64,000 nt of DNA from assembly GCA_035496255.1 (NCBI GenBank), contig DATJEU010000062.1:1-64000 (forward strand), in the 5' to 3' direction. This document shows positions 8,936 through 17,231 of this stretch, piece after piece (the first letter of the stretch is position 1; each line of letters opens with the position of its first letter). The notes beneath the pieces are model-generated. The model searched no databases. It was not told the DNA's origin and worked only from the letters and a program-made list of their open reading frames with translations. The stretch is from Gp6-AA40 sp035496255. Lineage in GTDB: Bacteria > Acidobacteriota > Vicinamibacteria > Vicinamibacterales > UBA2999. The position numbers and the translations under genes were made by a program.

Positions 8936-9784
8936 CTATCCGCGCGTGTGCGGGACGGCCGGCAGCTCGAAGGGTGAGGGAATCTCGAAGAATTCGCCGC
9001 GCATCATGACCGACGGCGGCATGCCGAACATCTGGTAGAACGTGCGCGTCAGGTGGGCGGCGTCGGCGAAGTCCGCTTCGTGCGCAGCGGTGGAGATGGT
9101 CCGGTCGCGGCCGATGACCAGCATGGCGCGCGTCAGCTTCCGCCAGAGCATGTAGCGGCGGAACGGCAGTCCGACCTGCTGTTTGAACAGGTGCGCGAAG
9201 CGGCTCGGCGAGAGGAACGCCAGCGACGCGGCGTCTTCAATCGACATCCGCAGTTCGTCGGACGCGCGAATTGCCGCGAGCACTTTCGTCACCCGTTCAT
9301 CGAGCCGGCGATTCGGCGGCGCGCCAGCGCACAACGCGTGGACGCAGTGCCGGATGAGCGAGCCGATGTCCAGGCCTTCCAGCGGGTGGTCGAGAAAGGT
9401 CCGCAGTTCGGCCGCGCACATCTGGATGCGCGCCCCGGGGACGATGGTGATGTCGTCACGCAGGGACGTCTTCAGCCACACGCCTTCTGTCGATTCCGGA
9501 TCGACGAACAGCATCGCGCCGACCGCGCCGTTGCCGTTGTAGGAATGGACGACGTCCGGGCGAACGATGACGCCGGATGCCATCCGCCAGTCGCCCTTCC
9601 TGCCCTGGATCCCGACGTTGCCGTCGATGGCAATCACGATCTGGATGGCGTGATGTTCGTGCGGCGGCACGATGCCCTCGCTGCGGCCGAGCGCGGCAAA
9701 GCCGCCTTCCCACAGATACCAGTCGGGCGTGCCCGTCCAGCGCGAGGGTGCCGCGCCGTCCGAAGCCGGTTTGTTCAAGGACAT
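8936..9784 (-). CDS. AraC-family transcriptional regulator
   Basis: This 282-residue protein has an N-terminal cupin-like sensor region (HEHHAIQIVIAIDGNVGIQG, residues 42-61) and a C-terminal double HTH. The second HTH reads ISTAAHEADFADAAHLTRTF, ending near MFGMPPSVM, the standard AraC signature. It sits upstream of and parallel to the oxidase and membrane-protein genes, separated by a 125-bp gap with a hairpin repeat. It may regulate them or the divergent small gene at 9881. The ligand is unknown. Confidence 0.85.
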   Translation of the reverse strand: MSLNKPASDGAAPSRWTGTPDWYLWEGGFAALGRSEGIVPPHEHHAIQIVIAIDGNVGIQGRKGDWRMASGVIVRPDVVHSYNGNGAVGAMLFVDPESTEGVWLKTSLRDDITIVPGARIQMCAAELRTFLDHPLEGLDIGSLIRHCVHALCAGAPPNRRLDERVTKVLAAIRASDELRMSIEDAASLAFLSPSRFAHLFKQQVGLPFRRYMLWRKLTRAMLVIGRDRTISTAAHEADFADAAHLTRTFYQMFGMPPSVMMRGEFFEIPSPFELPAVPHTRG

Positions 9785-9880
9785 CAGCCGCTACGTTCAA
9801 TCGTCTCACGGGTGTTGATCGCTATCGTCGAAGACATCGCGGCAGCGGCTGCTGCGAGAGCAGGCGTCAGGAGCGATGCG

Positions 9881-10189
9881 ATGAAGAGCACGACGGTCGA
9901 TCTCGTCGTCACCGGCAATGAGCAAGCGGCGCTCGCGGTGGCGGTGGATGCTGTGCGGCGCGGTCAGCGTGTGCTCGTCGTGTTGCCGACTGCCGACGCG
10001 CCCGGTGTGTCGCGCTGTCGTCGCGCCGGTCGAGCGACGCAGAAGGCTGACGGCCGGTTGATGGTGATGTCGAACGCGGAGGTCGTGTGCGTTGACGGAG
10101 TCGAGGTTGTCGAGGCCGTGGTGATCCGCAACACGCGGAGCGGCCGGCTGTCCGCCGTCAACGCGTCGGCGTTCCTGACGTGCCCTTGA
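9881..10189 (+). CDS. Small hypothetical protein, Rossmann-like N-terminus
   Basis: This 102-residue protein has an ATG preceded by a GGAG element at 7-8 nt. The opening VDLVVTGNEQAALAVAVDA and the following RGQRVLVVL read as a beta-alpha-beta nucleotide-binding turn. The end VEAVVIRNTRSGRLSAVNA resembles the NAD-binding domain of thioredoxin-reductase-like flavoproteins. It is too short for a full enzyme, so it may be a fragment or a stand-alone half-domain. It is divergent from the AraC gene and overlaps the convergent DEAD-box gene by 32 bp. Confidence 0.5.
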   Translation: MKSTTVDLVVTGNEQAALAVAVDAVRRGQRVLVVLPTADAPGVSRCRRAGRATQKADGRLMVMSNAEVVCVDGVEVVEAVVIRNTRSGRLSAVNASAFLTCP

Positions 10190-11858
10190 TTTCTCGGTCG
10201 GCGCGGTCGCGCCGCACTTCGACTTTGCGCCCCCGCAACGTGGCCTTCTTCATCGCCGCCACGACATCCCCGGCGCGGCCTTTGGCCACCTCGACCAGCG
10301 AGAACCGGTCGGCGATCTCGATCGCGCCGAGCTCGCGCGAGTCGAGACCGGCCTCGCTGGTAATCGCACCGACGAGATCGGCCGGACGGATGCCGGCTTG
10401 TCGTCCCGCGCCAATGAAGATGCGCGCGACGTCGCCCGCAATGCGCCGCGTGTGCCGCGCGCTGCCCTGACGGCCGGCGGTCGCCGACGGCTGCGCGGGC
10501 GGCCGCAGCTCCGGTATTTCACTCTCCTCACCCCCGTCGGCGGCCGACTGCGCGAGCGCCACCGCCGCTGCCGCGATCTCGACGATGTCGAATTCCTCCG
10601 CGAGTGATTCGATCACGACCCGCACCTGATCGAGGTTGCCCTGCAGCAGGCGCTCGCGCAGCGACGCCCGCGTGAGTTCGAGCCGCCGCGTCCGCAGGTC
10701 GGCGACCGTCGGGATGGGACAGACGTCGATCGTCTGTTTCGTGATCTTCTCGATGCTGCGCAAATGGCGGTGTTCCCGCGGTTCGACCAGCGTAATCGCC
10801 GTGCCCGCGCGTCCCGCCCGCCCGGTGCGGCCGATGCGGTGGACGTAGGCTTCCGGCTCGGACGGCAGGTCGTAGTTGAAGACGTGCGACAGGTGCGCGA
10901 CGTCGAGGCCGCGCGCCGCGACATCGGTCGCGACGAGGAGATCGACTTTTCCGGCGCGGAACCTGTTCATGACGACGTCGCGCTGCCGCTGCTGCATGCC
11001 GCCGTGCAGCGCTTCCGCGCGGTAGCCATGTGCGTTCAGCCGCTCGACCAGCGAGTCCACTTCGAGCCGCGTGCGGCAGAACACGAGCGCCGACGGCGGA
11101 CTTTCGATATCCAGCACCCGTTGCAGCGCCGCCGGCTTGTGCGCGCGTGCGACCACGTAGGCGAGCTGCCGGACCCGTGGCAGCTTGCCCGGCTTCACCG
11201 GCTCATGGGCGATGGTCACGCGCTGCGGATCCCGCAGGTGCTTCTGCGCAATCGACAGGATGCGTGGCGGTATCGTCGCCGAAAACAGCGCCGTCTGACG
11301 GCCCGTGGGCGTCTGCTGCAGGATCGCGTCGAGGTCCTCCGCGAAACCCATGTCGAGCATCTCGTCGGCTTCATCCAGCACCAGCATCTGCAGCATCTTC
11401 ACATCGAGCGAGCCGCGGCGAATGTGATCGTGTGCCCGCCCCGGTGTGGCGACGACGATGTCGGCGCCGCGTTCGAGCGCGCGCACCTGCTGGCCCATGG
11501 CGGTGCCGCCGTAGACGGGTACGACGTCGATCCCGGAGCCGCGGGCGTAGTTGTGGACCGCCTCCGCGACCTGCATGGCGAGCTCGCGGGTGGGGACGAG
11601 GATCATCCCGCGCGTCCGTGAGCGGCGGCCGGCGTCGGCGGCAAGCCGGTGCAGCATCGGCAGGGCGAAGGCTGCCGTCTTTCCCGTGCCGGTCGCCGCC
11701 TGGGCCAGCAGGTCGCGTCCTGACAGGAGCAGCGGAATGGTCTCGCGCTGGACGGGTGTGGGCTCTTCATACCCGAGGGCGGTCACCGAGGCGACGAGGG
11801 CGTCGGCCAGCATCAGACTTGCGAAGCCGTTGGTCGAAGTGGAGCGCGACGATGTCAT
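10158..11858 (-). CDS. deaD: DEAD-box RNA helicase with DbpA-like RNA-binding tail
   Basis: This 566-residue protein shows the ordered DEAD-box motifs: the Q motif near PTPVQRETIP, motif I ATGTGKT, motif II DEAD (VLDEADEML), motif III SAT, and motif VI HRIGRTGRAGR. A DbpA-type RNA-binding domain occupies roughly residues 475-550 (VARIFIGAGRQAGI to LRGRKVEVRRDRA). The architecture matches DeaD/CsdA helicases, which unwind structured RNA in ribosome assembly, mRNA decay and cold adaptation. It is divergent from an RRM protein that may act on the same RNAs. Motif Ib reads GRAHDHI rather than the usual GRLLD form. Confidence 0.9.
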   Translation of the reverse strand: MTSSRSTSTNGFASLMLADALVASVTALGYEEPTPVQRETIPLLLSGRDLLAQAATGTGKTAAFALPMLHRLAADAGRRSRTRGMILVPTRELAMQVAEAVHNYARGSGIDVVPVYGGTAMGQQVRALERGADIVVATPGRAHDHIRRGSLDVKMLQMLVLDEADEMLDMGFAEDLDAILQQTPTGRQTALFSATIPPRILSIAQKHLRDPQRVTIAHEPVKPGKLPRVRQLAYVVARAHKPAALQRVLDIESPPSALVFCRTRLEVDSLVERLNAHGYRAEALHGGMQQRQRDVVMNRFRAGKVDLLVATDVAARGLDVAHLSHVFNYDLPSEPEAYVHRIGRTGRAGRAGTAITLVEPREHRHLRSIEKITKQTIDVCPIPTVADLRTRRLELTRASLRERLLQGNLDQVRVVIESLAEEFDIVEIAAAAVALAQSAADGGEESEIPELRPPAQPSATAGRQGSARHTRRIAGDVARIFIGAGRQAGIRPADLVGAITSEAGLDSRELGAIEIADRFSLVEVAKGRAGDVVAAMKKATLRGRKVEVRRDRADREIKGTSGTPTR

Positions 11859-11939
11859 CCCGCTATTGTCAGGGAGGTTTCTGCGTTGTGCGTTGCCGCC
11901 GATGCGCCTCGAGCGCGAACAGGTTCGCCATTGGTCGCG

Positions 11940-11948
11940 TGCTATACT
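11940..11948 (+). promoter_or_regulatory. Extended -10 promoter for RRM gene
   Basis: TGC-TATACT is an extended -10 element with no clear -35. It would start a transcript near 11955 and give an untranslated leader of about 140 nt before the RRM start codon, much longer than most leaders in this window. Confidence 0.5.
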
Positions 11949-12067
11949 GGGCCCGCCTTCTGACAGCTGCGCTTTTCGGCCTTACCCGCATCAGATTCGA
12001 GTTTCCTCGCCTCTCCTGCGTTTTACCGTCTCCGAGCATTCCGCTCGAGCCTGCGATCAGATATTGC

Positions 12068-12088
12068 GCATCCGCACGGATGCAGGAG
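12068..12088 (+). promoter_or_regulatory. Hairpin abutting the RRM gene ribosome binding site
   Basis: GCATCC-GCAC-GGATGC (12068-12083) is a perfect 6-bp stem whose 3-prime arm ends one base before the AGGAG ribosome binding site (12084-12088), itself 6 nt before ATG. A stem here could modulate ribosome access with temperature or with a bound protein. This is an inference. Confidence 0.45.
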
Positions 12089-12094
12089 TGTTCC

Positions 12095-12400
12095 ATGAGC
12101 ACGAAGCTCTATGTCGGTAATCTTCCGTACCAGACCACCGAGACCGATCTGCAGGCGCTGTTCGAGGCGTCCGGCCAGATTGCCTCGATCAACATCGTCC
12201 GCGACCGCGCCACCGGACAGGCCCGCGGGTTTGCCTTTGTCGAGATGAGCGATGCGGCGGCGGCGCAGCAGGCGATCAACGACCTCGACAAGCATTCCTA
12301 TGGCGGTCGCAATCTGACCGTGAACGAGGCGAAGCCGATGGCCCCGCGCGGTGCCGACGGTTCGTTCGGCGGCGGCCAGCGACGCGACGCGCGCTGGTAA
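12095..12400 (+). CDS. RRM RNA-binding protein
   Basis: This 101-residue single-RRM protein is of the bacterial glycine-rich or cyanobacterial Rbp type. RNP2 is KLYVGNLPY (residues 4-12) and RNP1 is ARGFAFVEM. A short Gly/Arg-rich tail follows, including GSFGGGQRRD. Such proteins bind single-stranded RNA and act as chaperones, often induced by cold. The start has AGGAG 6 nt upstream. It is divergent from the DEAD-box helicase and is followed 25 bp later by a strong hairpin terminator. Confidence 0.92.
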   Translation: MSTKLYVGNLPYQTTETDLQALFEASGQIASINIVRDRATGQARGFAFVEMSDAAAAQQAINDLDKHSYGGRNLTVNEAKPMAPRGADGSFGGGQRRDARW

Positions 12401-12424
12401 CCCGGCGCGTTTCTCTTGTTCGAA

Positions 12425-12457
12425 CGCCGCCCGGATCTTCCAAAGATCCGGGCGGCG
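12425..12457 (+). terminator. Strong hairpin after RRM gene
   Basis: A perfect 15-bp stem (arms 12425-12439 and 12443-12457, loop CCA) begins 25 bp after the RRM stop codon. It lacks a T-tract, so it may act as a transcript-stabilising or Rho-assisted end rather than a canonical intrinsic terminator. Confidence 0.65.
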
Positions 12458-12519
12458 ATGGCTTCATGGATGCAGCCCGCAGGTCCAACAGCCCTTCTGG
12501 CAGCCTTGCTCGGCGCCGG

Positions 12520-12537
12520 GCCCGGCTTCAGCCGGGC
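12520..12537 (-). repeat. CTGAAG-loop REP-like hairpin
   Basis: GCCCGGC-TTCA-GCCGGGC has perfect 7-bp arms. On the minus strand the centre reads CTGAAG, as in the REP-like hairpins at 58607, 59799, 61351 and 63581. Confidence 0.6.
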
Positions 12538-12661
12538 GGTTGACCACCTGCTCCGCTCTGTCTGCTCCGCACCTGCATCGTTTTCGCACCGGTACGCTCT
12601 GCCCGAGCAGCCGTCGATGTAATCCGTCGTATCGCGCTCAGTCGCGACGGGAAGAGACCGG

Positions 12662-13137
12662 ATCGCGGCTTTCGGGACTCTGTCCCGGCTTTCGGGACTC
12701 TGTCCCGGCCTTCGGCACTCTGTCGCGGCCTCAGAGACTCTGTCAGGCGCTTCACGAACTCTGTCACGGCATTTCGCCGGCCGGCGACCACCATTCGAAA
12801 CAGGGCGACGACCTTTCGCGCGCCGTCTCCGACATTTCGAGTCCCGTCAGCGCCATTCGAATCGCGGATAGCACGATCCTGCGGCCGTCACCGAAATCCG
12901 TGGGCGGGCGCCGGTCATTCGAAACCCGGCGCCCGGCATTCGAAGTCGGGAACCGGCGTTGGAAAGGCCGTCGCCCACACTTCGCCATCCGTCTCCCGGT
13001 TTCGGCATCCGTCATCGTCAATTTGCCGGAGAGACGGCGCTTTTCGAAGTCTGTCGCGGCGGCAAGGGACACGTCTGCTACCGCACGAGACCCGTCCACC
13101 GCAAATCGCTCCCCGTCCGCGCCGTTTCGAGGATTGG
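12662..13137. repeat. Phased 20.6-bp degenerate repeat array
   Basis: About 23 head-to-tail units of 20-21 bp run through this gene-free stretch. The first two units are identical 20-mers (GGCTTTCGGGACTCTGTCCC at 12667 and 12687). The third differs at 3 positions, and later units keep only a central TTCG and a terminal GTC. GTC ends fall at 12684, 12704, 12724, 12744, 12765, 12827, 12848, 12889, 12972, 12993, 13013, 13055, 13075, 13096 and 13117. All gaps are 20-21 bp or multiples of about 20.7. The period is not a multiple of 3, so no peptide repeat is encoded. No separate spacers exist. Confidence 0.85.
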
Positions 13138-13192
13138 AATCCCTTAGTCACGGCCATGCCCGCCCGTAGTGGCATATCCTTTCGACGGCTCT

Positions 13193-14137
13193 ATGCGGTA
13201 CTGGTGGGTTAACCAGAACCAGACATATCGCGCCGAAGTCCGCGGCAGCTTCATGTGGTCGCCGAAGCAGAACGCGAACGGCGCGCGCAATCAGTTCTAC
13301 GAGAACATGCGCGAGGTGTCGCCCGGCGACATCGTGTTCTCCTTCTGCGACACGCGCATCAAAGCCATCGGGATCGTCGCCGGGCAGGCACAGACAGGTC
13401 CGAAGCCCGATTTCGGCAACGCCGGCTTGAACTGGTCGAAGGAAGGCTGGTTCGTGCCGGTCGACTATTGCCTTCTGAACAACCAGATCCGGCCGAAGGA
13501 CCATGCCGCAGTTCTTCGTCCGTTTCTGCCAGCGAGATACTCGCCGCTGCGGGAGAGCGGCGACGGCTTACAGTCCGTCTATCTTGCGGAGGTGCCGCAA
13601 TCACTCGCGGACGCGCTCATCGGTCTGATCGGCGACGCGTACTTCGAGGCGTTGTCCGGAGTCGCGCTGCTTCAGACGTCTCCTGAGCCGACGGATGCCG
13701 AAGCGGCGGCCGCGACCGATGCGACCCTCACCGGGCCAACGTTCCGTGAGCAGATTGTTCGGGCCAGGCGGGGTCAGGGCGTGTTCCGGGCGAATGTTCT
13801 CTTGCGCGAGGGGTCGTGCCGCGTGACGCACGTGAAGGAACCGCGCCACCTGAAGGCGAGTCACATCAAGCCGTGGCGCGAGGCGAGCGACGCTGAGCGG
13901 CTCGACGGATCGAATGGCCTCCTGCTCTCACCGCATATCGATCACCTCTTCGACGAGGGCTACATCACGTTCTCACGCAATCAGGAGCTCGTGATCGTGC
14001 CGGAGGTGCGCGACAAGCTCCTGGACGCCTGGGGCATCGACGCCGGCGTGCGCGTCGGGGAGTTCACGCACGAGCAGAACGCGTACCTCGAGTACCACCG
14101 AGTCAACGTTTTCAAGCACGCCCTTCTTCACGAGTAG
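13193..14137 (+). CDS. EVE-like/HNH endonuclease
   Basis: This 314-residue protein has an N-terminal EVE/PUA-like module (MRYWWVNQNQTYRAEVRGSF to FSFCDTRIKAIGIVAG, residues 1-64). The C-terminal HNH nuclease contains ASHIKPW (H224), SNGLLLSPHIDHLFD (N241, H248, H251) and a final Leu-rich helix. EVE domains bind modified bases, and EVE-HNH proteins are proposed modification-dependent restriction enzymes, so a type IV defence role is likely. I prefer the ATG at 13193 because the family starts at MRYWW. A GTG at 13169 would add eight residues. No methylase is nearby. The phased repeat array ends 56 bp upstream. Confidence 0.8.
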   Translation: MRYWWVNQNQTYRAEVRGSFMWSPKQNANGARNQFYENMREVSPGDIVFSFCDTRIKAIGIVAGQAQTGPKPDFGNAGLNWSKEGWFVPVDYCLLNNQIRPKDHAAVLRPFLPARYSPLRESGDGLQSVYLAEVPQSLADALIGLIGDAYFEALSGVALLQTSPEPTDAEAAAATDATLTGPTFREQIVRARRGQGVFRANVLLREGSCRVTHVKEPRHLKASHIKPWREASDAERLDGSNGLLLSPHIDHLFDEGYITFSRNQELVIVPEVRDKLLDAWGIDAGVRVGEFTHEQNAYLEYHRVNVFKHALLHE

Positions 14138-14204
14138 CCGTTGATGGGTTCCGTCCTCCAGTTGCTGGGGGACGGCGCGGATTGGACGACGCTACACTCC
14201 TTGC

Positions 14205-14763
14205 GTGACCGAGCTTCACAAGAAGCTGACGTCTGCGATTCGTACGCCGGCGTATGCGACGGTCGTTACCGTCCTGGCCGTGATCGCCGGTCTTCTCGGG
14301 CATCGCATTCCTCGCGTCGGTCTATGACGATCAGCCGATGACCGAATACGGGGCCGCTTCGTACAGCGCAAACGTCATGCTGTTTTGTGCCGCAACGTTC
14401 GCGGCGACGACGCGATCAGCCAGGGACTCGGAAGGTGCCTGCGCAGCCGGCGTCGAGTTGCGGATCGCCCAGGGATCCGGTTCGCCGCGCTCGATCGCCC
14501 GTTGGCTCTCGAGGCGTCGTCGCTCCTCCAACGCCGACCTGTTCGCCATGCCGCCGGAGATCGACGAGGAACGTGCACGGCTCGAGGGTTGGATTCTCGG
14601 CGTTCGCGAGGGGCGCGGCGGTGACGTGAATCGTCGCAATTCACGCCCTGCCGTATTTTCTGTGGCCAGCCTCCGCCGGCTCTCTGACGATGAGTTGCTG
14701 CGGCTTTCGCGCGAAACGCAGCGTGAGCTGCGGCGACGGCGTCTCGATCGCGCTGGCGAGTAG
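14205..14763 (+). pseudogene. Frameshifted small membrane protein gene
   Basis: A GTG at 14205 opens a reading frame with one membrane helix (ATVVTVLAVIAGLL) that stops at 14325-14327. Moving one base at the GGG near 14300 restores a continuous helix (GIAFLASVYDDQP) and joins the frame that runs to 14763 with a basic C-terminus SDDELLRLSRETQRELRR. One extra G would explain it, either as a genuine frameshift or as an assembly error. TACACT (14193-14198) lies 6 nt before the GTG and looks like a leaderless promoter. No family is recognised. Confidence 0.55.
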
Positions 14764-14834
14764 TGGCGGGAACTCAGATGATCTCGTGGTTGCCCCATGA
14801 ACGCGGTTCCCGTGCGCCGTAGGACAATTGCTCC

Positions 14835-15257
14835 ATGGCTCTCAGTCGCCAGGCAATGTTCTTCCTCGTCGTGCCCTTCGTCGTCTTCCCGGGCCTGCTG
14901 ATCTGGCGGCGGCCCGCACACTGGGATGCGGTGCACGTCGCGGGTCTGGTGCTGACCATCGCCGGCATCGCGATGATCACGGTCGCTCGCCTGCAGCTGG
15001 GGAATTCCTTTTCGGTGACGCCGCAGGCGCGGAAGCTGATCACGACTGGTGTGTACCGGCGGATCCGCAACCCGATCTACGTGTTCGGTGAAATGACGAT
15101 CGTCGGACTGCTGCTCTATGCGGCGCCGCTGAAGCTGCTCTGGCTGGCGGCGGCGCTGATTCCCGTGCAGGTGCTGCGGGCACGCGCGGAGAGCCGCACG
15201 CTGGAAACGAAGTTCGGCGACGAGTATCGCGCCTGGAAGCAGACGACCTGGTTCTAG
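14835..15257 (+). CDS. Isoprenylcysteine methyltransferase-like membrane protein
   Basis: This 140-residue protein has four hydrophobic segments. It carries the ICMT/PEMT signature around TTGVYRRIRNPIYV (about residues 71-84) and the C-terminal E...F..EYRAWK block (LETKFGDEYRAWKQ). Family members are membrane-bound SAM-dependent methyltransferases. In bacteria the substrate is usually unknown. GACAAT lies 6 nt before the ATG, consistent with a leaderless start. It stands alone between the frameshifted gene and prfC. Confidence 0.75.
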   Translation: MALSRQAMFFLVVPFVVFPGLLIWRRPAHWDAVHVAGLVLTIAGIAMITVARLQLGNSFSVTPQARKLITTGVYRRIRNPIYVFGEMTIVGLLLYAAPLKLLWLAAALIPVQVLRARAESRTLETKFGDEYRAWKQTTWF

Positions 15258-15284
15258 ACAGTGAACTGAGCGTCGGTCTCGGGT

Positions 15285-15420
15285 TCACGGTGCATTGGTT
15301 GACGGGTGGTTCGCGTTCGGGGGCGCACGCACCTGAACCCCGGCACCTGTGCACGCATGAACCCATGAACCTGCGAACCAGCACCTAAGCACCCAGGCAC
15401 CCGAGAACCTGAGAACGCGC
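15285..15420. repeat. GAAC/CACC-rich intergenic repeat
   Basis: A stretch rich in short repeating words (CACCTGAACC, ATGAACC, GAACCTG, AGCACC) ends in GAGAACCTGAGAACGCG. That end resembles the tails of the GAACCTGAACACGAAC family at 680-773 and 18960-19112. It fills the gap before prfC and holds no gene. Confidence 0.5.
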
Positions 15421-15454
15421 GTCCCCCGTTCGTGTGCGATCATGAGGGGTTCCC

Positions 15455-17065
15455 ATGGCACGTTCCCAGTCCACCCTCGACGAGCAGGCGCTCGAACGCG
15501 ACAGCCTCGCCCGTGAAGTCGCCCGCCGCCGGACGTTTGCGATCATCTCGCACCCGGACGCGGGCAAGACGACGCTCACCGAAAAGCTGCTGCTCTACTC
15601 GGGCGCCATCGAACTGGCCGGCGCCGTCCGGGGCCGCAAGTCGGGACGCCACGCCACCTCCGACTGGATGGAGATGGAACAGCAGCGCGGCATCTCGATC
15701 AGCGCCGCGGCCCTCGAGTTCGAGATGGACGGCCACCACGTCACGCTGCTCGACACGCCGGGCCACCAGGACTTCAGCGAAGACACCTACCGCACCCTCC
15801 TCGCCGTCGACAGCGTCGTCATGGTCATCGACGCGGCCAAGGGCATCGAGGCGCAGACGCTGAAGCTGTTCGAGGTCTGCCGGTCGCGGCGGATCCCAGT
15901 GCTCACCTTCATCAACAAGCTGGATCAACCGTCGCGCGACCCGTTCGAGCTGATGGACGAAATCGAACGCGTGCTCGGCATCTCGGCGGCGCCGATGAAC
16001 TGGCCGCTCGGCGATGGGCCAGACTTCCGCGGCGTCTACGACCTGGTGCAGCGCCATCTGCTGCTGTGGGACCGGCAGGGCGGCGGCACGCGCACGGAGC
16101 CGGTGGCGGTCACCGATCCGGCCGACGCGCAGGTGGCGGAGATCATCGGCGAGAAGCGCCAGCGTCAACTCATCGACGACGTCGAGATCATTTCCGGGGC
16201 GGGCACGCAGTTTGACGAGAACGCCTATCTCGCCGAGAAGCAGACCGCGGTGTTCTTCGGCAGCGCGCTCAACGACTTCGGCGTGGAGCCGTTCCTGCGA
16301 GCGCTGCTCTCGCTGGCGCCGGCGCCGCGCGCGCGGCTCACGGAAGAGGGCATCGTCGAGCCGACGGATCCCTCGTTCTCCGGCTTCGTCTTCAAGATCC
16401 AGGCGAACATGAACCCGCGGCATCGCGACCGTGTCGCGTTCTTCCGCATCTGCTCCGGCCGCCTGTCGAAGGACATGCTGGTGCAGCACGAGCGGCTCGG
16501 CACGCCGCTGCGCCTCTCGCGCGTCTATCGCTTCTTCGGGCGCGATCGCGAAACGGTCCCCGAGGCGTACCCGGGAGACGTCGTCGGTCTGGTCAATCCG
16601 GGCCAGCTCGCCATCGGCGACACGCTGTATGCCGGCACGCACGTCCGCTTCCCGCCGATCCCGATGTTCCCAGCGGAGCGCTTCGGCAAGTTGCGACCGG
16701 CGGAAGGACGGCACAAGAAATTCGACGAGGCGGTGCAGCAGCTCGCTGAGGAAGGTTTGCTGCAACTGTTCGTGCCGCGGATCGGCCCACGCGAGGCGAT
16801 CGTCGGCGTCGTCGGCGCGCTGCAGTTCGACGTGATCGAAGCGCGCATGGCGAGCGAGTACGGCATCCCGTGCAAGGTCGATCCGCTCTCCTACATCGCC
16901 GCCCGCTGGCCGGTGCCTGCGGATCGCGAGCTGAAGCTGCCGTATAGCGGCGCCGTGGAGGTGATCGATCGGCAGCAGCGCGCCGCCCTGCTGTTCGCCT
17001 CCGAATGGGCGCTGAGCTACACCATCGAGCAGAACCCGGACGTGCGGTTCCACGACGCGTTGTAG
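15455..17065 (+). CDS. prfC: Peptide chain release factor 3
   Basis: This 536-residue translational GTPase has G1 SHPDAGKTTLTEK (residues 31-43), the EQQRGISIS switch I, G3 DTPGHQDFSEDTYR and G4 NKLD. RF3-specific C-terminal blocks follow (AYPGDVVGLVNPGQLAIGDT and GVVGALQFDVIEARMASEYG). RF3 recycles RF1 and RF2 from the ribosome after peptide release. Length and motif order match the family. GAGGGG lies just before the ATG. It is monocistronic, between repeat-filled gaps. Confidence 0.97.
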   Translation: MARSQSTLDEQALERDSLAREVARRRTFAIISHPDAGKTTLTEKLLLYSGAIELAGAVRGRKSGRHATSDWMEMEQQRGISISAAALEFEMDGHHVTLLDTPGHQDFSEDTYRTLLAVDSVVMVIDAAKGIEAQTLKLFEVCRSRRIPVLTFINKLDQPSRDPFELMDEIERVLGISAAPMNWPLGDGPDFRGVYDLVQRHLLLWDRQGGGTRTEPVAVTDPADAQVAEIIGEKRQRQLIDDVEIISGAGTQFDENAYLAEKQTAVFFGSALNDFGVEPFLRALLSLAPAPRARLTEEGIVEPTDPSFSGFVFKIQANMNPRHRDRVAFFRICSGRLSKDMLVQHERLGTPLRLSRVYRFFGRDRETVPEAYPGDVVGLVNPGQLAIGDTLYAGTHVRFPPIPMFPAERFGKLRPAEGRHKKFDEAVQQLAEEGLLQLFVPRIGPREAIVGVVGALQFDVIEARMASEYGIPCKVDPLSYIAARWPVPADRELKLPYSGAVEVIDRQQRAALLFASEWALSYTIEQNPDVRFHDAL

Positions 17066-17080
17066 ATCACGGTCACACAA

Positions 17081-17165
17081 CACCCTCACAAGAGGACGCC
17101 ACGACGGGCACGACGAGCACGACGGTCACGACGAATTACACGACGTCACGAGGAAGACGCTCACG
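17081..17165. repeat. CACGACG-rich repeat, ACGACGGTCACGACG family
   Basis: This intergenic stretch consists of iterated CACGACG/GTCACGA words downstream of prfC. The 31-bp segment 17119-17149 matches the reverse complement of 19965-19995 with one mismatch. The two copies are inverted relative to each other and 2.8 kb apart. Confidence 0.75.
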
Positions 17166-17231
17166 ACGAAACGTTGATCGCGTTCGGGTGGGTCTCCCGG
17201 CGTGATTGACGCCGGGATTCCGTCATATCCA

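Noticed and set aside
9053..10189. Long plus-strand frame covering the AraC gene
   Set aside because: Its first 276 residues are antisense to a clear AraC regulator. Only the last 102 residues, with their own ribosome binding site at 9881, are plausible.
12662..13137. CRISPR array
   Set aside because: There are no constant repeats separated by unique spacers and no cas genes. Units abut directly and drift gradually.
12351..13169. Long open frames through the phased array
   Set aside because: The frames exist on both strands only because of GC-rich composition. The repeat period (20-21 bp) is not a multiple of 3, so no repeated peptide results.
14331..14936. 201-residue minus-strand frame
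   Set aside because: Arg/Ser-rich composition typical of antisense reading. It overlaps the frameshifted gene and the ICMT start.
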